DNA from: Symbiodinium natans
Lineage: Eukaryota; Sar; Dinophyceae; Suessiales; Symbiodiniaceae
Reading direction: 5' to 3'
DNA length: 64,000 nucleotides
Assembly (NCBI GenBank): GCA_905221605.1
Contig: CAJNDS010000049.1
Coordinates: 64,001-128,000 of the forward strand
The position numbers and the translations under genes are program-made. The notes under the pieces are model-generated. The model made no database searches, was not told the origin of the DNA, and saw only the letters and a list, made by a program, of their open reading frames with translations. This document shows, in pieces, positions 9,601 to 15,642 of the stretch (position 1 is its first letter; every line of letters begins with the position of its first letter).

Positions 9601-10349
9601 ATGTGTACACAGCCAGGAGCTGGATATCCCCGAACTCCGAGCGCATTCTGTATGTGCTTGGGCGTGCAATCGCTACCAGAACATCCTGGATGCAGCTGGC
9701 ATGTGGCTGACAGATGCCGAGGCTGAGTCGCTGGTGGCGACACTCGCTTGGCAATTTAGAATTGAAGCTTTCGGTTTGAGCCCTTGGTGATGGACTTTGC
9801 GGGTCCTAGGGTTAGGGTTTTCTAGGGTTTATAGGGTTAGGGTTTTGGGTTAGATACCCTTTTGAAGATCTTCGAAACCCTACATATGTCAAACAACCCA
9901 AGCCTATACAAGACCCTTAGCATATGTGATGGAGGCCGCACGACAGCCTCCTTTGAACCCGAAAGCTGGATATGTAGCTTGCTAATGAGGTCTCAAAGGC
10001 CGGCCCGCTCTATGAGAGACCCTACGAAATTCTGAACTCGATCTACAAATGCCCAAAAACGAGGACGGGGAGGACATACGTGCAGACGTACGCTGCCTTG
10101 GGGCAGAAAGCCCTGCACGATGTCACTCCGCTCTTCAAATGCCGTCCGAAGCTGCACGTTTATCACTGCGAGCACGTGTGCCGCTTCGCGGACGCGCGCT
10201 TGAACCCCAAATGGTCATCCTGCTGGACAGAGGAAGACCTGGTGGGGTGTTTGAGTCGCCTAATGAAGGGCTCGCTTCATGGGGCCAATCTGGCCCGCCG
10301 AGTCCTGGAGCGCTGGTTGCTGCACTTTAACACCAGCGCGCAGAGCTGA
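560..10349 (+). CDS. Multi-exon gene (or remnant) of a dinoflagellate orphan protein family; about 25 exon islands
   Basis: Between 560 and 10349 there is a chain of open + strand islands with protein-like composition. Most are preceded by an AG (often TTTCAG or TGCAG) and are separated by sequence rich in TTTAGGG/CCCTAAA arrays. The order resembles a large orphan family I recall from Symbiodiniaceae proteomes: a helical 'AAAYKKLGRFCESNP' segment, then a 'NPDLETFLWYDAQERE' segment, a lysine/alanine-rich middle, a 'GDWKFRREWLRQP..ICPRCF' segment, an 'LLHSLWTGTARDAVGSL' segment and a C-terminal 'LARRVLERWLLHF' segment. No catalytic motif is recognised. The last exon ends in a stop at 10347-10349. 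Frame breaks (for example near 985) mean it could be a pseudogene, or the sequence could contain indels. It may also be two adjacent genes. Exon edges in the entries below are approximate. Confidence 0.5.
681..805 (+). CDS. Exon island 2 (INVFKALARAIDGDMC...)
   Basis: An open frame following AAG reads INVFKALARAIDGDMCLDLL and continues with LSADQRKEVQARLRPSYKYR. It is amphipathic and helical, typical of real coding sequence. The frame closes shortly after the probable donor near 803. Function unknown. Confidence 0.45.
862..1200 (+). CDS. Exon island(s) 3: Ala/Pro-rich then helical, with an apparent frame break near 985
   Basis: The first part (ATG 884) is Ala/Pro-rich: MASSAPAAPKNQSHAPAPAA. 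A second frame opens at about 988 and reads EQKLEDMTVHELEGVLKEQL. The two would join naturally if one base were missing near 985, because no intron fits between them. This is either a pseudogene lesion or a sequencing indel. Confidence 0.4.
1254..1302 (-). repeat. CCCTAAA heptamer array
   Basis: About five CCCTAAA units with small breaks, between coding islands of the same gene, hence probably intronic. Telomere-type repeat on the minus orientation. Confidence 0.9.
1325..1456 (+). CDS. Exon island 4, Ala/Lys-rich
   Basis: After TGCAG the frame reads QTVSPDDASAAAAFHGPVVP and then an Ala/Lys-rich stretch up to a stop at 1453-1455. It lies between a CCCTAAA array (about 1255-1300) and a TTTAGGG array (about 1500-1585), both presumably intronic. 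Function unknown. Confidence 0.45.
1497..1582 (+). repeat. TTTAGGG heptamer array, interrupted
   Basis: Several TTTAGGG units broken by unique sequence, immediately upstream of the TTTCAG that precedes the large 1631 exon. Direct observation; intronic position inferred. Confidence 0.9.
1631..3945 (+). CDS. Large Gln/Pro/Thr/Ala-rich exon with Cys cluster
   Basis: The longest open stretch of this gene starts directly after TTTCAG with VWEPPILTESEKKQYANFWG. From about 1900 to 2750 it is Gln/Pro/Thr-rich and repetitive. A Cys cluster (CVACCKFYPGLTPTSSTQCS followed by TCNTPL, about 2941-3015) could bind zinc. The C-terminal part has a helical segment (AAAYKKLGRFCESNPSATEL) that resembles the N-terminal module of a dinoflagellate orphan family. 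The frame runs on past 3945 into non-coding-looking sequence, so the exon probably ends near there. The long minus-strand ORFs over it are shadows of its biased codon use. Role unknown; possibly a disordered, self-associating or scaffold region. Confidence 0.6.
2070..2640 (+). repeat. Coding minisatellite, 90-bp unit, about 5-6 copies
   Basis: A 90-bp (30-residue) unit containing VAPVQAPQTTAPVQQQ and QATGPLQQQAQQH repeats in frame. Copies from about 2300 to 2620 are nearly identical; earlier ones are diverged and vary in length. Unit length is a multiple of three, so copy-number change keeps the frame. Confidence 0.9.
4004..4072 (+). CDS. Exon island (RKGGDVRIAALAKFVKAGGH)
   Basis: After TGTCCCAG, in a different frame from the preceding large exon, the sequence reads SRKGGDVRIAALAKFVKAGG and stops soon after. 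It is short but strongly protein-like. It is followed by a degenerate CCCTAAA tract. Confidence 0.45.
4179..4265 (+). CDS. Exon island (GDNQAAMALEATMQFRRQKE)
   Basis: After GTGCAG the frame reads GDNQAAMALEATMQFRRQKE and continues with charged helical residues. It is closed by TAG at 4263. Charged helix, possibly coiled coil; function unknown. Confidence 0.45.
4348..4447 (+). CDS. Exon island (KYLPWEQIVACHNHDVDAAT)
   Basis: The open frame reads KYLPWEQIVACHNHDVDAAT followed by AFVNRRRSQLKGR. The composition is typical of a real exon. It fits the 'E..PW..' segment I recall in the same orphan family. Confidence 0.45.
4529..4640 (+). CDS. Exon island (NPDLETFLWYDAQERE)
   Basis: After CAGGA the frame reads TSKCRNNPDLETFLWYDAQE and RELTVRSLETRLP, then runs into a TTTAGGG array. 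The aromatic 'YDAQERE' segment is one of the features that suggests membership in the dinoflagellate orphan family. Confidence 0.5.
4635..4768 (+). repeat. TTTAGGG / TTTATAGGG mixed array
   Basis: About 15 units alternating the canonical heptamer with TTTATAGGG and TATAGGG variants, starting directly at the end of the preceding exon island. Its GGGTTTAG phase supplies GT and AG dinucleotides. Confidence 0.95.
4868..5109 (+). CDS. Exon island, Pro/Lys/Ala-rich (DEICISLGCDPAYALHVSSL)
   Basis: The frame from about 4880 reads DEICISLGCDPAYALHVSSL and then a Pro/Ala/Lys-rich tail (PPTKKARAPKPAESRLR) to a TGA at 5107-5109. The basic tail resembles a nuclear localisation signal (inference). The overlapping 4865-5107 frame starting with ATG is less protein-like. 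Confidence 0.5.
5152..5263 (+). repeat. TTTAGGG array with TTGAGGG variants
   Basis: Roughly 15 units, canonical mixed with TTGAGGG and TCTAGGG. It ends at TTTATGCAG, which reads directly into the next exon island. Confidence 0.95.
5267..5405 (+). CDS. Exon island (AEGTDMETHVVVDSEGSVTA)
   Basis: Directly after TTTATGCAG the frame reads AEGTDMETHVVVDSEGSVTA and FVNSWTNAATNAQGQAAKVC. The telomere-type array therefore abuts the 3' splice site of this exon. Function unknown. Confidence 0.5.
5530..5690 (+). CDS. Exon island, helical (QEPLINLIQAAVAQITDARK)
   Basis: The frame reads RLESLESQEPLINLIQAAVA and continues with QITDARKSLKGLGTAPVAAD. Predicted helical. It is followed by a further exon after TTGCAG. 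Confidence 0.5.
5728..5936 (+). CDS. Two small exon islands (RSAAKVAGFVDAYKKHVRTA; RIAAEKRETQPKKRMKKPAA)
   Basis: The first (about 5728-5803) follows TTGCAG and reads RSAAKVAGFVDAYKKHVRTA. The second (about 5872-5936) reads RIAAEKRETQPKKRMKKPAA and a stop. Both are basic and helical and may continue the same helical module. A TTTAGGG-like stretch separates them. Confidence 0.45.
6102..6215 (+). CDS. Exon island with C-x2-C (WQCKHCYFRGTCVHQ)
   Basis: The ATG frame at 6104 reads MWKYLRHVDEKHPWLQWQCK followed by HCYFRGTCVHQ. Clustered Cys and His (CKHC) suggest a small zinc-binding segment, by inference. The 3' boundary is uncertain; a second frame at about 6230 (MEAALQTAVLLEANSQ) may be the next exon. 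Confidence 0.4.
6375..6450 (-). repeat. CCCTAAA array
   Basis: About ten CCCTAAA units with one CCCCAAA variant, between coding islands. Confidence 0.95.
6451..6606 (+). repeat. Direct duplication of a 55-bp segment
   Basis: The segment beginning gaaagcccttgaccctaagc (about 6453-6507) recurs at about 6554-6608 with very few changes, separated by about 45 bp. It reads as Lys/Pro/Gln-rich peptide in one frame and may be a duplicated exon fragment; it is flanked by CCCTAAA-like words. Confidence 0.85.
6748..6990 (+). CDS. Exon island, basic (MLKRIQRMHAKASGSTEKPQ)
   Basis: The open frame containing ATG 6762 reads MLKRIQRMHAKASGSTEKPQ and continues basic (KRSDFRLRSPLVRSIAKRVG). It loses protein character after about 6990, where telomere-like sequence begins. 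Possible nucleic-acid-binding basic stretch (inference). Confidence 0.5.
7225..7300 (+). repeat. TTTAGGG / TTTGGGG array
   Basis: Short mixed array between exon islands. The TTTGGGG variant recurs in many places in the window. Confidence 0.9.
7335..7495 (+). CDS. Possible exon island
   Basis: Two + frames are open here (MGKSGTAPQHIESALHKAAS and ALYGHREWENLAQRRN). Either may be the coding one; the edges cannot be fixed. Confidence 0.3.
7550..7975 (+). CDS. Two exon islands: basic Lys/Ala-rich, then Trp-rich (GDVDWIDFWNRASKEEWGK)
   Basis: The first (about 7545-7807) reads VRQHRKVSLQRQRTQKLRAR, a Lys/Ala-rich linker and SLWPVYLPHMMFQSMVEAGL, ending at TAA. The second follows CTTCAG at about 7888 and reads GDVDWIDFWNRASKEEWGKL. 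The intron between is short (about 80 nt) with no heptamer array. The 'EWGKLPGGN' to next exon order matches my memory of the family. Confidence 0.55.
8105..8285 (+). CDS. Exon island (PDEDKAKAFAVSFHGDEGQG)
   Basis: The frame reads RGHPVCSWPDEDKAKAFAVS and HGDEGQGKRSKSTMILSWSP, then AMLSKYPFAA. The 'HGDEG.GK....M..SW.P' wording resembles the conserved core of a widespread dinoflagellate orphan protein family. It has no nucleotide-binding motif of standard spacing. Confidence 0.6.
8360..8690 (+). CDS. Exon island, conserved core (GDWKFRREWLRQP ... ICPRCF)
   Basis: The longest of the C-terminal exons reads FFAYDGTKNLTLDGLQQALA, later MSKGDWKFRREWLRQPRSY, then a C-x2-C (ICPRCFAS) and a Trp-rich end. 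This is the segment by which I associate the gene with a multicopy dinoflagellate family whose function is unknown. The Cys pair may coordinate metal (inference). Confidence 0.65.
8790..9048 (+). CDS. Exon island (MADLLHSLWTGTARDAVGSL)
   Basis: The frame with ATG 8827 reads MGEMADLLHSLWTGTARDAV and continues helical to a TAG at 9046-9048. The 'DLLH.LW.GT.RD..GS' pattern continues the family core; a CCCTAAA array begins right after the exon. Confidence 0.6.
9062..9205 (-). repeat. CCCTAAA array with CCCTATAAA variants
   Basis: About 18 units, canonical plus 9-mers (CCCTATAAA), immediately following an exon island. Confidence 0.95.
9262..9350 (+). CDS. Exon island (VENISTDYPLGPSKGYSNRV)
   Basis: The frame reads LLKLSVENISTDYPLGPSKG and YSNRVLT. 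'DYP.GPSKG' matches the expected next segment of the family. Edges approximate. Confidence 0.5.
9625..9790 (+). CDS. Exon island (ELDIPELRAHSVCAWACNRY)
   Basis: The frame reads ELDIPELRAHSVCAWACNRY and QNILDAAGMWLTDAEAESLV, ending at TGA about 9790. Predicted helical. An upstream stretch (9480-9600) may be another exon, but several frames compete there. Confidence 0.55.
9970..10349 (+). CDS. C-terminal exon (YVQTYAALGQKALHDVTPLF ... LERWLLHF)
   Basis: The frame from about 9980 reads ANEVSKAGPLYERPYEILNS, then YVQTYAALGQKALHDVTPLF, a Cys/His-containing stretch (PKLHVYHCEHVCRFAD) and LARRVLERWLLHFNTSAQS with TGA at 10347-10349. It is long, clean and protein-like, and supplies the probable C-terminus of the gene. 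Confidence 0.65.
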
Positions 10350-11380
10350 GAAAATGACATTCTGTGGAGCAGGGCTCTTAGAACCCATTTAGGACAGCCT
10401 CTGCCCCACTTATACCCCACCAGCCATGGACCCACCATTGAGCCTCTAGGGGTTTTGGGCCCGATCAGGCTATATCCCCTATATCCGAAACCCCCAGGGT
10501 TTAGGGCTTGTGCTCCGAACCCCCCAACCCCCGCTCAAAAAGGGTTTATAGGGTTTAGGGTTTTAGGCTTTCGGGTTTAGGTCCCCTTATACAATATACC
10601 CCTCAGGGTGTGCTTTCGGGTGCGACAGACCAGTCGTATGACATACGAGTGCTTCTTAACCAGGCGCTTCCTTAACCCGAAACCCGTTAAACCCTTTACC
10701 CTTAATCCATCCCTTAAACCCTAAACAAACCCGGGCTCGATGGGAGACGTCGATCGGATTGAGGTTTGGGGCTGACAGCCTTAAGACCCGAAACACCTGG
10801 TACCCCATGCTACTCCGAGAGCCCGAACCCTGAAAATGCAGCATGTGCATTCTTGGGGGTCGTTCTTGGGGGACTATATATGAGGGCTTTGAAGGTGGTT
10901 GACATATACCGAAGCCCATGTGTGAACCCGAAACCCTAAATATCGGCTATCTGTTGGCGTCAGAGAGTTTGATGCCAAAGCCGGAGTAGTTGACAATCCT
11001 GTAGCCCCTGCAATCCCAAAGCCCCTGAAACATCCGCACTCAACTCTCTTGAGGTTCTAGCAACCCTGCACTGCCCGAAACTCATCTCTAGAAGCTGCGA
11101 ACCCTTTCAACCCAATTTATAACCTTCCCATGCAAACCCAGACCCGAATCCCTGAATTGTTGCGGGGGAAGGCCCCCGGCGGTGTTACGGGTGGAATTGC
11201 AGGGCCCCAGCTTCAGGATGGGGACCTAGAGTTCAGCGTTCAGTTCAGGGCTGATAGGGGTTTGGGTCTATATAGGGTTCAGTTTAGCCTTGGGTTGGGG
11301 CTTATAGGGCTCAGGGTTCAGTCTGGGGTTGGTTCAGCTTGAACCCAAACCCTGGACCTACAGCTAAACCCTAGAGCACT
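10350..11380. other. Non-coding stretch with scattered telomere-like words
   Basis: No convincing exon. Contains degenerate TTTAGGG/CCCGAAACCC-like words, and around 11220-11340 many TTCAGGG variants. A 70-aa ORF at 11130-11342 is low complexity and not credible. Confidence 0.6.
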
Positions 11381-12215
11381 GAGGGCTCAGCAGGCTCGTT
11401 TTTAGTTGACCCTAAAAGCCCCCAAAGCCACGTACCCCCACACCACCTTTCGGGTATCGAGGTCTGCCCCAATTGCCATCCCGTCTTTATCATGAACCCT
11501 TAAACCCGAGACCCTAAACCCTACAGCAGGGCTTCGGGCTCCGCAGGCTCGTTTCTACAGTAGTTGCTCCATTTGCAGTTCCGCCTTTACCCTGAACCCT
11601 TTAAACCCGAGACCCTAAACCCTATAGCAGGGCTTCGGGCTCCGCAGGCTCGTTTCTACAGTAGTTGCTCCATTTGCAGTTCCGCCTTTACCCTGAACCC
11701 TTTAAACCCGAGACCCTATAAACCCTATGGAGGGCTGGGCTTCGGGCTCCGCAGGCTCGTTTTCTACAGTTGCCCCAAATGCAGTCCTGCCTTTACCCTC
11801 AACCCCAAACCCGATATAAACCTAGAGGGCTTCGGGCTCTGCAGGCTCGTTTTCTACAGTTGTCCCATTTGCAGTCCCGCCTTTACCCTAAACCCCAAAC
11901 CCGATATCAACCTAGAGGGCTTCGGGCTCTCCAGGCTCGTTTTCTACAGTTGTCCCATTTGCAGTCCCGCCTTTACCCTAAACCCCAAACCCGATATAAA
12001 CCTAGAGGGCTTCGGGCTCTGCAGGCTCGTTTTCTACAGTTGTCCCATTTGCAGTCCCGCCTTTACCCTAAACCCCAAACCCGATATAAACCTAGAGGGC
12101 TTCGGGCTCTGCAGGCTCGTTTTCTACAGTTGTCCCATTTGCAGTCCCGCCTTTACCCTAAACCCCAAACCCGAGACCCTAAACCCTAAAGGGCTTCGGG
12201 CTTGGCAGGCTCGGT
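11380..12215 (+). repeat. 90-107 bp tandem repeat (about 8 units) with telomere-like core
   Basis: Units begin ggcttcgggctctgcaggct and end in CCCTAAACCCCAAACCCGA-like words. The four units from about 11821 to 12180 have a period of exactly 90 bp and are almost identical. Earlier units (about 11527, 11631, 11738) are 104-107 bp and more diverged, giving a gradient of homogenisation. One + frame stays open through the array (11564-12277) only because the unit length is a multiple of three; I do not take it as a gene. Confidence 0.92.
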
Positions 12216-12325
12216 TGCCTCAACCCTATGCAGCACCCAAACTCGGGGTCAGATGTCATAAGTGGTTTGGGGTTTAGGTTGGGCCCTGCACTCTCGTTGT
12301 TTTAAGAATTTAGGGCAAACCCTGT

Positions 12326-12646
12326 ATGTACCCGAACACCCTAAGCATGAGCACTGTTCAAGCCCGTCGTCAACCTGCTCTGGTATACTCGTGCTCTATG
12401 TGTGGCTTTAACACGGGCCCTATGTACGACGAACCCTCTCAGCATGATCCATGCATGCGATTGCTCATCCACGCTCGCATGGGAACCGGGAAGAATAAGA
12501 TTCATGTTGCAACTTGTGCGGCCGAGCGATCTGGTGCAAGGAAGGACGCAGGAAGAAAACACGTCCATGCTGAGCGTGTGCTTGCGTTTCTGCGCGCAAC
12601 ATTCCCGCGAAACGGCAAGTTTGGTGTGTGCACGCGGCCTTTGTAA
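12326..12646 (+). CDS. Small Cys/His-containing ORF, unknown
   Basis: The ATG frame reads YSCSMCGFNTGPMYDEPSQH and DPCMRLLIHARMGTGKNKIH. Cys and His spacing could form a zinc finger, but no family is recognised. It sits between the 90-bp repeat and the retroelement block; it may be a host exon or part of the element's leader. Confidence 0.35.
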   Translation: MYPNTLSMSTVQARRQPALVYSCSMCGFNTGPMYDEPSQHDPCMRLLIHARMGTGKNKIHVATCAAERSGARKDAGRKHVHAERVLAFLRATFPRNGKFGVCTRPL

Positions 12647-12900
12647 CGCACGCGTGCTTGTCGCTGCATGACCGGGCGATCTCGTTTATTGCATTTGTGT
12701 TTTCGCGTGCGTTTCCGCAAAAAAAATGCGCTTTTCTGGAGATGACCGCGTCGGTTAATGGGTAAGTTTGGTGTGTGCGCCCGCGGCCTTTTGTAACGCA
12801 TGCGTGCTCGTCACTTCATGAATGGGTGATCTCGTTTATTGCCTTTGCGTTTTCGCGTCCATTTCCGCGAAAAATGGGTTTTTCTGGTAAATATTGAAAG
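12572..12900 (+). repeat. Two tandem copies of an about 165-bp GC-rich unit
   Basis: The segment with gcaagtttggtgtgtgc, a CGCGGCC block, and tgatctcgtttattgc followed by TTTCGCG words occurs near 12612-12740 and again near 12763-12890. It lies just upstream of the gag-like ORF, so it could be a leader/promoter repeat of the retroelement (inference). Confidence 0.8.
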
Positions 12901-12971
12901 CTTAGCGTATATATGGATCATGGAAACAATGAAGCCTTGCAAAAGGGCAAAAATGAGCGTTACGCTGGCCC

Positions 12972-13487
12972 ATGCCCTCGGAAAAAAGAGTCCTAAGCGC
13001 AGAATTTTCCAAAGGACGGGCGTGCAGGAAGGCTGAGCTGGAAGGGCTCAAGGGGGTTCGAACTGTGCATGTTTTGTTGGAGCAGAGAGCGGTGTCTTTG
13101 CTGCTACAGGCGATTCCGGAGAGATTGAAGACCGAGATCGTTTCCACTCGAATGTTGGGGTCGGTGATGATATTTTACAAGTTGCTGACAGTCTACCAAC
13201 CAGGTGGAGCAAACGAGCGCAGCACAATGTTAAACTTCTTGGTGCAACCATCTTCAGCAACCTCGATCTCAGAGGCTATTAAGGGAGTGCGACAATGGGC
13301 GCAATGGCGTTCCCGATTAAGGGAGCTGCGAGCATCCGAGCCGGACGCTACCTTGCTTATCAAGGGATTGGATGCTTTATCATCCGCGTTGCTGGCAAAA
13401 CACCCTACGGTGCATTTCAGAGTGGCATCATTTCGGGAGAATTGGGGGTGGACTACTCGCCGACCTCTGAAACTGCGACACAACTAG
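12972..13487 (+). pseudogene. Copia gag-like N-terminal segment, frame-broken near 13447
   Basis: The frame reads LLLQAIPERLKTEIVSTRML, a 'YQPGG..ER' segment and PDATLLIKGLDALSSALLAK. These match the gag core of dinoflagellate copia elements as I remember them. Coding continues naturally in another frame from about 13447 (VDYSPTSETATQLAEMLQAE), so one base appears missing in a G run. The first ATG is not certain. Confidence 0.65.
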
Positions 13488-14038
13488 CTGAAATGTTACA
13501 GGCAGAGTTTGAACTGCTATTGCATAGTGCTGGTGAACAAGAGGTGAAGCAGGACTCGGACGCCAAGAAAAGGGCCAGGTTAAACAAGGCCCAAAAAGGA
13601 ACTGGTGACGAGACGGAGGAGGGTGACAAAGGCAAAGGGAAAGGAAAAAGGTACAGCGGAGATGGTGAACGTCCTTTCTGTTGGATATATGGGAAGACAG
13701 AAGCAGGCTGCAAGTTCGGATCACGCTGCAAATTTCGCCATGACAAGGACTCCCTGGACGTGGAAGATGTTTTGAATGTGGGGCCGTCGGCCATTTACAG
13801 CCGCAGTGTCCATACAAAGATGGTGCAAGTTCCAATGCGGACTCAAATCCTGAAAGGAATAGATCTAAAGGGAACTCTCCCAAAGGGGGAAAGGGCGGCA
13901 AAGGTGCAAAATGGGGAAATGCCAAAAAGGCAGAAGTGGCTGAAGTGGGAGATGAGACGGCTAATGCGGGATTGGATAAAGGTTCTGCAAGTCCCTCATC
14001 ACCATCAACACCCAATCAGGTCCTTGCTGAAGCGTTAG
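13295..14038 (+). pseudogene. Gag continuation with CCCH zinc finger, frame-broken near 13757
   Basis: Real coding in this frame spans about 13447-13757. It gives a helical stretch, a Lys/Gly-rich linker (KGKGKGKR) and a CCCH finger (CWIYGKTEAGCKFGSRCKFR then H). After about 13757 coding moves to the frame of the 13936 ORF, where a CCHC knuckle follows. The ATG at 13295 is an out-of-frame artefact over the upstream gag segment. Confidence 0.6.
13768..13809 (+). other. CCHC zinc knuckle of gag
   Basis: In the frame of the following protease ORF the codons read CFECGAVGHLQPQC, exactly C-x2-C-x4-H-x4-C, the retroviral-type nucleic-acid-binding knuckle. It lies about 10 codons after the CCCH finger. 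Confidence 0.85.
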
Positions 14039-15642
14039 AAGTGCTGAAATCTATGAAGCTGTCATCAGCGCAGTCAGCATCAAGCGGGGATCCCAGTGTT
14101 CGAATGTTATGTGGCTCTGGATTGTTTCAGCAGGAAGGGAGAGTGGCGTTGGTGGATACAGCTGCTACGCATCTTGTGCGGACGCTTTTTCCATGGGAAT
14201 GTTTACCCGACACTACTGTTATGGTGCAAAGCGCGCTTGGTGGTGTGACAATGAGGATTACAGAGAAAGGGACGTTGATTAGGGAAGACAAGGGGCCCCT
14301 GATTATCCCTCTCTGGTTGCTTTTGGAGTTTGGGGCGAACCTCACCGTGATCAATGGGATGTGTCACGTGAGTGCAAAATCTTCGCTGGACCAACTCTTG
14401 TGGTTTGAACATGGCTGTTTGGTTATGGATTACAAAACAGCTGAGAAAATGGTTTTGCATGCTGAAAGGCAGCGTGCGTCTTTGTCCCATTCTCAATGGA
14501 GGAATGGAAGGGCGGACTGTGGAGTCGGTTCGTCTGATGCCACGTTGTTGCCGAAGCAGGGAGAAGGCCGAGGAGTATGCGTTCTACATGTGGCCAGGGT
14601 TTCTGACACCAATGAGTGTTCGGGAATGGGCATGTTGGACTCGGGAGCATCACATCCTCTCAGATCACTTCGTCCTGGTGAACAGCTTCCGCAGCAAAAG
14701 GTGTTGGTGTCTTTAGCTGTTGGATCTCGGGAGATGTGTATTACCCCAGGTGGGACCCTGGTAACTCCTGAAATGGTAGATCCACTAGTGCCAATTGGCA
14801 AAGCGAGCGCCTTGGTTGGTCTCAGAGTTCAGTGGCGTGGTGGCAAGTGCACAGCCTCACATCCTGTTCTGGGGGAACTTCGCGTTCGTGATCTGAATGG
14901 GTGCCCTTGTTTGGAAAAGGAGGTGGCGCTTCAGATCATTGATGAAATGGATTGGTGTTCACCAAAGCAAGCATTGAAGGTGGCACGTATGGTTCAAGGG
15001 TGTCCGAATACGGACAACGAGGTGGCTGTAAAAGCGTCGTTGCAAAGCGCAGCGCGGACAGCGTCAGCGAATGAGGATGAGTTCGTCCAGGCATGCTGGC
15101 GATTTCTTCGGTGGTATTATGGGGATATACCAGAAAATATGCTGATGGAGCTGTTGCCACGTGGAGATATTGCGGCGTTGCCTTTCAACCGTCATAAAAG
15201 GAGACGGCTGGCACGAGCAAAAAGGGTGGTGGTACACCTATTTTCGGGAAAACAAAAATGGCATTTTCCCAGTCGGGATGTGGAGGTACTGGAGCTGGAT
15301 TTGACAAAAGGCGGTGACCTACATAATTCGAGCGTCTGGAAGTATCTTCTGCATCTGGCGGCTGAAGGAAAGGTGGTTGCTGTGGTTGGAGGACCTCCAT
15401 GCAGGACAGTGTCAAGGTTGAGAGGTGAAGACGGTGGTCCACCTGTATTACGCCGGCGCTGTGGGCCTGAACGGTTGGGATTAAAGAGTCTTCCTTGGCC
15501 GCATCAAGAATTAGCTCAAAAGGATGGTGTTTTACTTCTGAAGATGCTTTTGCGGTGCATTCAAGGTGTGAAACTGCTGAGGTCATCAATGGAAGTTCTG
15601 TCTTCTTTGGCATGGAAAGTCCTGGGGGCCCTGAACTCATAG
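13936..15642 (+). CDS. Pol part 1: two retropepsin-like domains and a C5-methyltransferase-like domain
   Basis: An ORF of 568 codons, open upstream to the zinc knuckle. Residue D74 lies in ALVDTAATH and D235 in MLDSGASH, each followed by beta-rich sequence, so there are two tandem aspartic-protease-like units. The second has the canonical DSGA; the first has DTAA. Next come a helical stretch and a Rossmann-like segment with VVVHLFSG (431-438), ELDLTKGGD, and VVGGPPCRTVS with GGPPC at 485-489. These resemble motifs I and IV of cytosine-C5 methyltransferases. A third motif (GMESPGG, 15609-15629) falls in the next frame, so a frame break near 15575 splits the domain. Activity cannot be judged. 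Confidence 0.7.
   Translation: MAEVGDETANAGLDKGSASPSSPSTPNQVLAEALEVLKSMKLSSAQSASSGDPSVRMLCGSGLFQQEGRVALVDTAATHLVRTLFPWECLPDTTVMVQSALGGVTMRITEKGTLIREDKGPLIIPLWLLLEFGANLTVINGMCHVSAKSSLDQLLWFEHGCLVMDYKTAEKMVLHAERQRASLSHSQWRNGRADCGVGSSDATLLPKQGEGRGVCVLHVARVSDTNECSGMGMLDSGASHPLRSLRPGEQLPQQKVLVSLAVGSREMCITPGGTLVTPEMVDPLVPIGKASALVGLRVQWRGGKCTASHPVLGELRVRDLNGCPCLEKEVALQIIDEMDWCSPKQALKVARMVQGCPNTDNEVAVKASLQSAARTASANEDEFVQACWRFLRWYYGDIPENMLMELLPRGDIAALPFNRHKRRRLARAKRVVVHLFSGKQKWHFPSRDVEVLELDLTKGGDLHNSSVWKYLLHLAAEGKVVAVVGGPPCRTVSRLRGEDGGPPVLRRRCGPERLGLKSLPWPHQELAQKDGVLLLKMLLRCIQGVKLLRSSMEVLSSLAWKVLGALNS

Noticed and set aside
11821-12180. CRISPR-like array
   Set aside because: Units are contiguous 90-bp repeats without variable spacers; the sequence is eukaryotic.
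11564-12277. 237-codon ORF across the 90-bp repeat
   Set aside because: Open only because the unit length is a multiple of three; Pro/Asn/Leu repetitive product with telomere-derived words.
12300-12970. 5' LTR of the copia element
   Set aside because: No match to the 3' region (25822-26412) could be found by eye; only a 165-bp tandem pair is present.
15185-15640. 151-codon minus-strand ORF in the retroelement
   Set aside because: Antisense to the methyltransferase-like segment; no motif of its own.
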